Positions 1 through 5,313 of a stretch of 12,936 nucleotides of DNA are shown here, piece after piece. The position numbers and the translations under genes are program-made. A model generated the notes under the pieces. The model made no database searches. It was not told the DNA's origin and worked only from the letters and a program-made list of their open reading frames with translations. The stretch covers positions 1 to 12,936 of the forward strand of contig SLAN01000057.1 of assembly GCA_007126865.1 (NCBI GenBank), given 5' to 3'. Numbering within the stretch: the stretch's first letter is position 1; each line of letters opens with the position of its first letter. This DNA comes from Spirochaetales bacterium (lineage in GTDB: Bacteria > Spirochaetota > Spirochaetia > DSM-27196 > SKKC01).

Positions 1-90
1 ATTCAGCATCTTCTCCGGATTTTCGGCCTTGCTGATCATGTCGTTGATGTTTGATTTGACTACACGTCTGAAGCGATCAAAAAGCCCCAT
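1..90 (-). CDS. pspA: PspA/IM30 (phage shock protein A) family, N-terminal fragment
   Basis: Thirty codons are visible before the window edge, beginning MGLFDRFRRVVKSNINDMIS and continuing KAENPEKMLN. This matches the opening of PspA/IM30/Vipp1 proteins: a short amphipathic helix that binds membranes, then the usual N-I-N-D/A-x-I-x-K-A-E-D/N-P pattern. Family members are about 220-260 residues of coiled coil that assemble on stressed inner membranes and help keep the proton barrier intact. The ATG at 88-90 has an AAGGGGG ribosome binding site about six bases upstream. It lies 11 bases after the stop of the YbjN-like gene, so the two are almost certainly cotranscribed. The rest of the gene is outside the window, so length and integrity cannot be judged. 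The family call is fairly secure despite the short stretch. Confidence 0.82.
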   Translation of the reverse strand, partial: MGLFDRFRRVVKSNINDMISKAENPEKMLN

Positions 91-101
91 GATCTGCCCC
101 C

Positions 102-503
102 TTACTGATCGCGATACTTCGAGAGTTGCGGGTAGTGCTGAGCGAGCGCGAGACCGATGGCATCCAGGGCTGCCTGGAACTCTTCGAAATCGAGCGTCGA
201 GAGCTCGAACGTCTCCACAAGTATCACGTCGTTCTCGTCGATTGCGTAAGCGCCGTACACCATATCGGAGTTCAGCCTGAGCAGCTCCTCGAAGAAACGC
301 GACCGATCCTTCTCCGGGACCGTCATAACTTTCGTGCGTATCGTGACCAGCGGCTCTTCGGCGAACACCACGACGTTCGCGAGCCCCTTATCCTCGTCAT
401 TGATAATCCACACATCATTTCCGGCCTCTTCATATGTCAGAGCCAGGTTGATGAGATAGCTCTCGATACGTGTCTTTACCGGTGGGACGTCGCCCATATC
501 CAT
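102..503 (-). CDS. YbjN-like domain protein, partner of PspA
   Basis: A 133-residue soluble acidic protein without signal peptide or membrane segment. It has the alternating helix and strand pattern of the YbjN / type III chaperone-like fold: helix at 10-27 (TRIESYLINLALTYEEAG), strands at 31-58 including VVVFAEEPLVTIRTKV, a helix at 64-78 (EKDRSRFFEELLRLNSD), strands at 83-100 (YGAYAIDENDVILVETFEL), and a C-terminal helix at 104-125. YbjN proteins have no known enzymatic activity and are thought to act as chaperone or adaptor proteins. Placement directly before pspA suggests a role in membrane stress response or in handling PspA; that is inference. A GGAGG site lies 4 bases before the first ATG and 10 bases before a second in-frame ATG at codon 3, so initiation may occur at either. 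Confidence 0.7.
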   Translation of the reverse strand: MDMGDVPPVKTRIESYLINLALTYEEAGNDVWIINDEDKGLANVVVFAEEPLVTIRTKVMTVPEKDRSRFFEELLRLNSDMVYGAYAIDENDVILVETFELSTLDFEEFQAALDAIGLALAQHYPQLSKYRDQ

Positions 504-512
504 AACTCCTCC

Positions 513-528
513 GGCCCGCTTCCGGGCC
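513..528 (-). other. Perfect 6-bp hairpin beside the ybjN-like ribosome binding site
   Basis: On the minus strand GGCCCG, a GAAG loop and CGGGCC form a perfect, all-GC stem. It ends immediately before the GGAGGAG ribosome binding site of the YbjN-like gene. There is no U-tract, so an intrinsic terminator is unlikely. A stem stacked next to the Shine-Dalgarno could protect the transcript end or modulate ribosome access. The structure is directly visible; any function is inference. Confidence 0.5.
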
Positions 529-534
529 GATGCT

Positions 535-630
535 GGAACCGACCGCCTGTCGCCGGAACCGAGCCATTGCCACCCGGCGAACTGGTGCGATCACCTCGCG
601 ACTCGAACTCCGAACCGAAATGTCGCCGGA
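535..630. repeat. Composite direct repeat in the STAS to ybjN-like gap
   Basis: The 10-base word TGTCGCCGGA occurs at 548-557 and 621-630. Each copy is preceded by GAACCGA (536-542 and 612-618), with 5 bases between the two words in the first copy and 2 in the second. A third GAACCGA follows at 556-562, exactly 20 bases after the first. The repeats sit in the only substantial non-coding stretch (504-692) upstream of the ybjN-like/pspA pair, where operator sites would be expected. No convincing sigma-70 hexamer pair was found in this gap on the minus strand, so the promoter of the pair is not identified. Confidence 0.45.
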
Positions 631-692
631 GCTTAAGGTACTAACACGCATGAGCATCCGACGAGAAGCGTTCGAAAATCGATATCTTCCCG

Positions 693-1244
693 CTACCCTA
701 AGAATACCTGACCGGAGGCATCGATCGCAAGAATCGTCTTACAGTTGGAACACCGGAAGCGCCCGGACTTCGACGCTTTCAGCTTCGTTGAGCATATCGG
801 ACAACGAAAGATCTTCGGGAAGACGCTGGTCTCCGCCTTCTTCCCGCCGTCGGAAAAGTGCTTAACCGCGTCGTCCATGTTGTCCTTGATCTGGAAGAAT
901 TGGGAAAAACCGAGCAGCTGGAAGACCTCGTACACCTTGGGCTGGATTTCGAGAAGCACGAGATCACCCCCCTTCGGTTTTACCGCTTTCAGAAAGGCGG
1001 TAAACGATCCGATGCCCGTGCTGGAGACATAGTTGAGCCCGCTACAGTGGAATATGAGCTTCGGAAACCCGGCTTCGATAACACGGTTCACCCGCTTCTG
1101 GAAGAAGTTTGAATTGTAGGTGTCGATGTAGCCGTGCAGATAGAGGACGAGGCACCCCTTAACTCGCGGAACTTGCTCCAGCGTGATTTTGAGGCTGTCG
1201 TCCTTCTCCTCGTCAAAACCTGCTACGATTTCGTTATTGCTCAT
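693..1244 (-). CDS. STAS-domain protein with C-terminal zinc ribbon
   Basis: A 183-residue cytoplasmic protein. Residues about 18-130 form a STAS domain of the anti-sigma-factor-antagonist type: strands around LVLYLHGYID, helix FFQKRVNRVIEAG, strand KLIFHC, and the phosphorylation loop NYVSSTGIGSF at 71-81. Ser75 occupies the position of the serine phosphorylated in SpoIIAA/RsbV proteins, while the usual preceding Asp is Ser74. Residues 148-168 contain two CxxC pairs (CPIC at 148-151, CSNC at 165-168), a small zinc ribbon fused to the STAS domain. Known STAS antagonists bind a kinase or anti-sigma factor in partner-switching circuits; no such partner is encoded here. The ATG has an AAAGG site 6 bases upstream and the gene has its own promoter at 1327-1356. 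It may read on toward the ybjN-like gene 189 bases downstream. Confidence 0.85.
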   Translation of the reverse strand: MSNNEIVAGFDEEKDDSLKITLEQVPRVKGCLVLYLHGYIDTYNSNFFQKRVNRVIEAGFPKLIFHCSGLNYVSSTGIGSFTAFLKAVKPKGGDLVLLEIQPKVYEVFQLLGFSQFFQIKDNMDDAVKHFSDGGKKAETSVFPKIFRCPICSTKLKASKSGRFRCSNCKTILAIDASGQVFLG

Positions 1245-1326
1245 TCGCTACCTTTTCGGCGACACGTACATGCCGGCACGGGGGATTTTTACACCTCGGA
1301 GAACACGCCTCCGTATTTGACCTCCG

Positions 1327-1356
1327 ATAGTATTGTCGCATTCTTCACTTTGTCAA
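1327..1356 (-). promoter_or_regulatory. Sigma-70 promoter of the STAS gene
   Basis: On the minus strand a perfect TTGACA (1351-1356) is separated by 18 bases from TACTAT (1327-1332, four of six matches to TATAAT). The predicted start near 1320 gives a leader of about 75 bases before the STAS ATG. The leader contains a weak 5-bp stem (CGGAG/CTCCG). The promoter begins about 20 bases beyond the stop of the SDR gene, implying that the STAS gene is transcribed independently of it. Confidence 0.65.
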
Positions 1357-1376
1357 ATATCCGCAATAAACTGTCA

Positions 1377-2126
1377 CTATACCAGCCCTCCGGACGCATT
1401 GACGATACTACCGGTGACTGTGGAGTGTGCCTGTGTACACAAAAATAGCACAGTTTCCGCTATTTCGCCCGGATCGGTCATGGCCCCGGAAGGCGCTCGA
1501 GATGCGTGGCGCTTCCTGCGCTCGACGCTGAGATACTCCGTTTCGACATACCCCGGACAAACAACATTGCACGCGACATTGCGGCCGGCCCCTTCGCGGG
1601 CGGCGCTGCGCGCAAGGGAAACCACCCCGGCCTTCGCCGCCGTGTATGCGGGAGCTTCACGCGACGGGTGCAGGGTGTCCGCTCGAGAGGCCCCGAACAG
1701 CACGATGCGTCCGAATCGTCGTTCACACATCGCCGGTAGAACGGCCGAAACGAGAACGCCTGCCGCTGCGAGATTGAGGCTGGTCATACGTTCCCAGTCG
1801 TCGTCCACCGAGTCGGCTAACGAGTGCCACACGATCGGCCCCATCGATACAACGAGCACATCGGGAATTGCATCGGACACGAGAGATCGTGCATCGGAAG
1901 CTCCGGTAATTTCGTGCAGCACGGTTCGTGGGGAGTTGCCCGAGATCCGAGCGCAATCGTCCGCCACCCGGTGGAGAGCATTACGGTCGTGACCGCCGTG
2001 CACTGTCAACGAAACCCCCGTCGCAGCGAAGGAACGGCAAACAGCCGCTCCGATTCCGCCTGAGCCCCCAACGACAAGCGCCGATCTGTTACCAAGGGAT
2101 TCGGAGTCCATGCGTTCGGTGAGCAT
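1377..2126 (-). CDS. Short-chain dehydrogenase/reductase (SDR family)
   Basis: A 249-residue protein of classical SDR length, predicted to be a cytoplasmic NAD(P)H-dependent oxidoreductase. It has the Rossmann glycine motif GGSGGIG (residues 20-26), a conserved Asn in the SLNLAAAG segment (Asn118), Ser147 in LFGASRAD, the catalytic YTAAK (Tyr161, Lys165) and the following PGYVETE. The C-terminal segment TVTGSIVNASGGLV is typical of FabG-like members. The usual NNAG motif is replaced by VVSMGP, so it is not a canonical FabG. Substrate cannot be assigned. Initiation at the first ATG is supported only by a weak GGTG four bases upstream, and an ATG at codon 6 is an alternative. It is divergent from the secreted-protein gene at 2187. 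Confidence 0.85.
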   Translation of the reverse strand: MLTERMDSESLGNRSALVVGGSGGIGAAVCRSFAATGVSLTVHGGHDRNALHRVADDCARISGNSPRTVLHEITGASDARSLVSDAIPDVLVVSMGPIVWHSLADSVDDDWERMTSLNLAAAGVLVSAVLPAMCERRFGRIVLFGASRADTLHPSREAPAYTAAKAGVVSLARSAAREGAGRNVACNVVCPGYVETEYLSVERRKRHASRAPSGAMTDPGEIAETVLFLCTQAHSTVTGSIVNASGGLV

Positions 2127-2169
2127 ACACCAGAAACCGGGTTCTTGCTATGCGCCGGTTCGTGCCATC

Positions 2170-2178
2170 TGCTATACT
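2170..2178 (+). promoter_or_regulatory. Extended -10 promoter of the secreted-protein gene
   Basis: TGCTATACT is an extended -10 element (TGnTATACT, five of six matches to TATAAT). No -35 hexamer is present at the standard spacing, as is common for extended -10 promoters. The -10 ends only 8 bases before the ATG at 2187, so transcription would start within about 3 bases of the start codon, giving an effectively leaderless mRNA. Confidence 0.55.
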
Positions 2179-2186
2179 CCATCCCC

Positions 2187-2681
2187 ATGAAACGGCATCT
2201 TCTCTCCGCCGTATGCGTTACCGCTGTCGTACTGCTACATCTACCTGCCGGCGCCCGGGAGATTTCGGCGTTCGATTCGATTGTGGACTTTTCGATCACC
2301 CTTCGCGAGTTGGCCGAGATTGCCGCCGAACGCGAGGCGGGCTCCGTTGCGGACGAACCGCTGATAATTGTCGACGGGTATATCGCGTCGGTGGTAGTGA
2401 CCGACGACACCGACGGTTCGTTTTCCGCCGACATCGAGCTGGTCGACGGCGAATGGCTCGATCTCGATGAGGTGCGCGCCTATCGCGCCGTCGCCGTAGC
2501 CGAGGGAGAACGTTTTCGGGAACGCATTCCGAGGCGACCGCGACCGTCAGCGCCTCGAGACCATATTGTGGCGGGCCGACACGGTATTGCCGTCGCACGA
2601 CTCGTCGACATCCGGGAAGATGAGGCGCGCGGAGGCAGATTGCCCGTCCTCGAGATCGTGCATTTCCGCGTCGGTTTCTGA
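2187..2681 (+). CDS. Hypothetical secreted protein
   Basis: A 164-residue protein that I do not recognise. It opens with a convincing Sec signal peptide: MKRH, a hydrophobic core LLSAVCVTAVVLLHLP and a likely cleavage after AGA near residue 23. There is no lipobox, so it is probably periplasmic rather than a lipoprotein. The mature part is acidic in its first half, with likely beta segments (EPLIIVDGYIASVVVTD, FSADIELVDGEW), an Arg/Pro-rich segment at 111-124 (RERIPRRPRPSAPR) and a further beta segment ending EIVHFRVGF. The ATG at 2187 is preferred over an upstream in-frame ATG at 2145 because it places the signal peptide at the N terminus and lies just after an extended -10. Its stop is 7 bases from the convergent activator gene's stop, with no terminator between. 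Confidence 0.65.
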   Translation: MKRHLLSAVCVTAVVLLHLPAGAREISAFDSIVDFSITLRELAEIAAEREAGSVADEPLIIVDGYIASVVVTDDTDGSFSADIELVDGEWLDLDEVRAYRAVAVAEGERFRERIPRRPRPSAPRDHIVAGRHGIAVARLVDIREDEARGGRLPVLEIVHFRVGF

Positions 2682-2688
2682 GCCGGCG

Positions 2689-3822
2689 TCACCCAATGAG
2701 CGGTTCGGTCAGCGGCTCCGTCGAAAGCGCCTCCTGCACGAGCTCCCGGGTAATGATCCCGTAGTCGGCGAGAACCCCGAGCCTCTGCACCACATTGCGC
2801 AACTCACGGACGTTCCCCGGCCAGTGATGCTGCTGGAGCAACGCAATCGCCTGCGGAGTAAACCGTATCCGCTCGGAGCCGAGCTCGAATGCGAAGCGTC
2901 TGCACAACGCGGGAATATCGTGGCGCCGCTGTCGCAGCGGCGGTATGTGGAGCGACAACACCTGGATCCGGTAGTAGAGGTCGCGGCGGAACGCGCCGCG
3001 TACGATCTCCGCGGCGAGATCCCGATTGGTGGCGGTGATAAGGCGAAAACTGACGATATGCGAGGAGTTCGCTCCGATTCGGCGAACCCGTCGGTCCTCG
3101 AGCACACGGAGGAGAGCGGCCTGCTTGCTCGCCGATAACTCGCCGATTTCATCGAGAAAGATGGTGCCCCGATTCGCCTCTTCGAGCGCTCCGGCACGAC
3201 TTATTGCTCCGGTGTACGCGCCGTTCTGTGTGCCGAAAAGCTCCGACTCGAACAGCGACTCCGGAATCGCCGCACAATTACGCACGACGAACGGCCGTCC
3301 GGCGCGATCCGACCGGTGGTGAATCTCGCGAGCCGCCACTTCTTTCCCTGCACCGCTTTCCCCGGTTATGTGAACCGGCAGATCCGAGCGGGCGAACCGA
3401 TCGAGTACGCCGTCGACCGCAGCGCTTGCCCGCCGGTCGTCGCCCGCACGTGAGAGCGTTGCCGACAGCGATCCGCGCGAGAGCATCGCCCTGCCAACGC
3501 ACGAGGCGATCTCATCCCGGCGTATCGGAGCCGCAAGGCAGTCGTATGCACCGGCACGCATGAGCTCGGCGGCGCGTCGAACGCTCGGAGTGGGCAGAAT
3601 TGCGATAACCGGTACACCGGCGCACGCCAGGTCGCGGATGAACCGATAGTCAGCATCCAGATAGCGAACCAGAAGGATGCACACCCCTGTCACCGACCCG
3701 GTCAGCGTGTGAATCTGCGGCTGCGATACGTCGGTATACACACGCACCGAAAGCGGCGCAACGGCGGCCCGAACCTGCGAAATGACACGGCCGGAGAGAG
3801 CGACACACAATACTTCGGACAT
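2689..3822 (-). CDS. Sigma-54-type AAA+ activator, degenerate receiver, no DNA-binding domain
   Basis: A 377-residue protein. Residues 1-115 look like a response-regulator receiver fold; VPVIAILPTPSVRRAAELMR followed by AGAYDCLAAPI is typical of its second half. The phosphoacceptor Asp position reads Val52 (CILLVRYLDAD) and the conserved Lys of KPF reads Ala, so phosphorylation by a histidine kinase is unlikely. Residues about 135-350 are a bacterial enhancer-binding AAA+ domain: Walker A GESGAGKE (154-161), sigma-54 contact loop GAYTGA (201-206, a Tyr variant of GAFTGA), Walker B IFLDEIGE (221-228), arginine fingers in FRRDLYYR, and WPGNVREL (334-341). The protein stops about 35 residues later with no Fis-type helix-turn-helix; the downstream sequence encodes none in any frame. 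It would remodel sigma-54 holoenzyme from solution or through a partner. The start at 3820-3822 is chosen because upstream codons read as non-coding, although no Shine-Dalgarno is seen. Confidence 0.85.
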   Translation of the reverse strand: MSEVLCVALSGRVISQVRAAVAPLSVRVYTDVSQPQIHTLTGSVTGVCILLVRYLDADYRFIRDLACAGVPVIAILPTPSVRRAAELMRAGAYDCLAAPIRRDEIASCVGRAMLSRGSLSATLSRAGDDRRASAAVDGVLDRFARSDLPVHITGESGAGKEVAAREIHHRSDRAGRPFVVRNCAAIPESLFESELFGTQNGAYTGAISRAGALEEANRGTIFLDEIGELSASKQAALLRVLEDRRVRRIGANSSHIVSFRLITATNRDLAAEIVRGAFRRDLYYRIQVLSLHIPPLRQRRHDIPALCRRFAFELGSERIRFTPQAIALLQQHHWPGNVRELRNVVQRLGVLADYGIITRELVQEALSTEPLTEPLIG

Positions 3823-3880
3823 AGCGGCGGAGTAGCATGGTATGTGCGGAGTATTCGGGCGGCATCCCCCCGTGGAGGGA

Positions 3881-3931
3881 TTCGCACGCGATGGCACTGA
3901 CCGTGGTGGCTTTCGCACTCGGATATGGCAC
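3881..3931. repeat. Two-part direct repeat upstream of the fxsA-like gene
   Basis: TTCGCAC occurs at 3881-3887 and 3912-3918 (31 bases apart, about three helical turns). Each is followed by ATGGCAC, at 3891-3897 and 3925-3931. The second TTCGCA overlaps the likely -35 of the fxsA-like gene and the second GGCAC lies in its spacer. This arrangement in the 123-base gap between two divergent genes suggests tandem regulator sites. No regulator can be named. Confidence 0.45.
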
Positions 3932-3939
3932 GCTATACT
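3912..3939 (+). promoter_or_regulatory. Promoter of the fxsA-like gene
   Basis: TATACT (3934-3939) is a good -10 element. TTCGCA (3912-3917) is a four-of-six -35 at a 16-base spacing. The -10 ends 6 bases before the ATG at 3946, so the expected start of transcription coincides with the A of the start codon. The sequence between has no Shine-Dalgarno. Confidence 0.5.
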
Positions 3940-3945
3940 GCGGCG

Positions 3946-4485
3946 ATGCTTTCGACACAGACGATCCTCAGGCTGCTGAAGCCGGGTTATATCTGTCCGC
4001 TCTTCCTCTACCTTCTCCTCGCCTCGGCCCTCCTGCTCGTCGATGCGTTTTCGCTCGTCTACTTCGCCGAATCGTACGGCGCATATCTCGTGCTCGGTGT
4101 CTCCGGGGCGGTTTCGCTCGCCGGTGTACTGATTACAATCGGCCTGATCGCTCGCCGCCTACGGTTGCTGCGGCGGGCGGTGTTCCTCGCTCAGGATCCG
4201 ACAAAACACTACCGGGTCACCGCATCGCTCACCGCCGGAGGCATGTTGCTTCTGTCACCGGGAGCGGTAACCACCGCGGTCGCGTTCATCTGTCTTCTAC
4301 CCGTGCTGCGTCTGATTCCCGGAACGGTGCTCTGCTATATCGTGAGGCGCGAGCTGGAACCGGTTTACGACTATCTGAAGATGGAAGAGCCGTACGGATT
4401 GGGCGGAGCCTCGCAGGCGGACTCCGATCGCGATGGAGAACACGTCGCGGCGGCGGTCGCCGCCGAGGAAGCCACCGAAACCTAA
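3946..4485 (+). CDS. FxsA-like membrane protein
   Basis: A 179-residue inner-membrane protein with hydrophobic segments at about 18-38, 44-68 and 97-135, and an acidic Ala-rich cytoplasmic tail (150-179). The segment GGMLLLSPGAVTTAVAFICL (99-118) followed by LPVLR closely resembles the FxsA-family signature, in which a Gly-rich turn precedes LLLxPG and a second hydrophobic stretch ends LLPxxR. In E. coli, overproduced FxsA relieves exclusion of phage T7 by F plasmid; its normal role is not understood. The lysine/arginine-rich loop RRLRLLRR suggests a cytoplasmic linker. The ATG at 3946 is preferred to the in-frame ATG at 3925 because the latter lies upstream of the -10 element. Alternative reading: a generic small membrane protein with chance resemblance. 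Confidence 0.7.
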   Translation: MLSTQTILRLLKPGYICPLFLYLLLASALLLVDAFSLVYFAESYGAYLVLGVSGAVSLAGVLITIGLIARRLRLLRRAVFLAQDPTKHYRVTASLTAGGMLLLSPGAVTTAVAFICLLPVLRLIPGTVLCYIVRRELEPVYDYLKMEEPYGLGGASQADSDRDGEHVAAAVAAEEATET

Positions 4486-4488
4486 CAG

Positions 4489-4559
4489 CGCCAAACTCCT
4501 GCGTATTCGCGTAGGGGAGGCGTTCACATCATTGTGATTAGTTTCCGCGGGTGACTAAT
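4489..4559. terminator. Inverted repeats between convergent genes, possible terminator region
   Basis: The 69-base gap between two convergent stops contains three inverted repeats. An imperfect GC-rich stem spans 4489-4522 (CGC and CTCC pairing with GGAG and GCG, with bulges). A perfect TCACA/TGTGA stem with a TCAT loop lies at 4524-4537. ATTAGT/ACTAAT (4537-4542 and 4554-4559) overlaps the stop codon of the WecG-family gene. None is followed by a clear U-tract on either strand, so intrinsic termination is possible but unproven. Confidence 0.35.
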
Positions 4560-5313
4560 TGCCGCGGGCGCGTGTGGCGAGCAATACCAGTGCGAACCAC
4601 AGATACAGCGGAGCGCGCAGGATCCTCCACGGTTTCTGAATCACCGTCTTAATCGCTTCGAGAGTGCGCTTTCCGGGTGTCCGTGCAGAGCGCTTTTTTC
4701 GGTCACCGAAAATATCGAACACCTCCGAGCTCGCAACCGCGGTTCCGGGATTGAAGAGCTTTCGGTGGGTGAATATCCACAGATCGTGACCGGGGATACC
4801 CGGCCCGACAAGGAGGAAATCGGGAGCGGACTTCTTGATTGCGGTAACGATATTCCGTTCGAACTCCTCGGGGTAGTAGCCGGTGTAGCGACCGACGATC
4901 CGCAAGCCGGGAAAGGTGAGCTTGATGTTCTGCTCTACCTTGTGTAGCTGAAACTTGTCGCCGCCAAGAAGATATACCGATCTTCCACGCTCCTCCAGGA
5001 CGCCCAGCAATCGCACGACGAAGTCGAACGGCGTATAGAAGTATAACTGGGGCCGGCGCAGAAATCGTGCCGCGCGAATGAGAGTGGGCGATGCAGGGAT
5101 CGAAAGGGCCGAGTTGCGCACATACTGCCGGAAGCGGGCGTCGCGGCGGGCACGAAGTAAATCCCAGGTGCGCAGGAAGACGAAATGGTGGTAGTCCTCG
5201 TCGGAGAGCATGTGTTCGACAGCGCCGGCAAATGCCTCCTCGGGGATCGAGTCCACCGCAACACGCGCGACGTTGGTACGAGTTATGCCGGGTATCACTT
5301 CTTTAGGCGCCAC
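4555..5313 (-). CDS. WecG/TagA/CpsF-family protein with divergent active site
   Basis: A 252-residue protein with the fold signature of family GT26 glycosyltransferases, which transfer N-acetylmannosamine-type sugars to lipid carriers. VYLLGGDKFQLHKVEQNIK (113-131), then FPGLRIVGRYTGYY (134-147), matches the central family motif, and PDFLLVGPGIPGHDLWI (164-180) matches the second. Key residues differ: the PDGxGV motif reads IPASPTL (72-78), PKQExW reads PGHDLW, and the GGxFD motif reads SEVFD. It may have a different substrate or no transferase activity. A hydrophobic C-terminal segment (234-246) flanked by basic residues may attach it to the inner membrane. It starts with GTG, supported by GGAGAG six bases upstream, and overlaps the end of rsmE by 19 bases, suggesting translational coupling. 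Confidence 0.75.
   Translation of the reverse strand: MAPKEVIPGITRTNVARVAVDSIPEEAFAGAVEHMLSDEDYHHFVFLRTWDLLRARRDARFRQYVRNSALSIPASPTLIRAARFLRRPQLYFYTPFDFVVRLLGVLEERGRSVYLLGGDKFQLHKVEQNIKLTFPGLRIVGRYTGYYPEEFERNIVTAIKKSAPDFLLVGPGIPGHDLWIFTHRKLFNPGTAVASSEVFDIFGDRKKRSARTPGKRTLEAIKTVIQKPWRILRAPLYLWFALVLLATRARGN

Noticed and set aside
430..657. 75-codon minus-strand open frame overlapping the start of the ybjN-like gene
   Set aside because: It is Arg/Ser-rich, overlaps the real gene in another frame and covers the repeat and hairpin region; no ribosome binding site was found.
2480..2692. Possible frameshifted helix-turn-helix downstream of the activator's stop
   Set aside because: Minus-strand frames beyond the stop give only Arg/Ser/Pro-rich sequence without a Fis-like helix-turn-helix, and the plus strand there encodes the secreted protein.
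3823..3918. 32-codon N-terminal extension of the sigma-54 activator
   Set aside because: It reads as Pro/Arg-rich low-similarity sequence across the divergent regulatory gap, while the receiver-like fold begins directly at the internal ATG.
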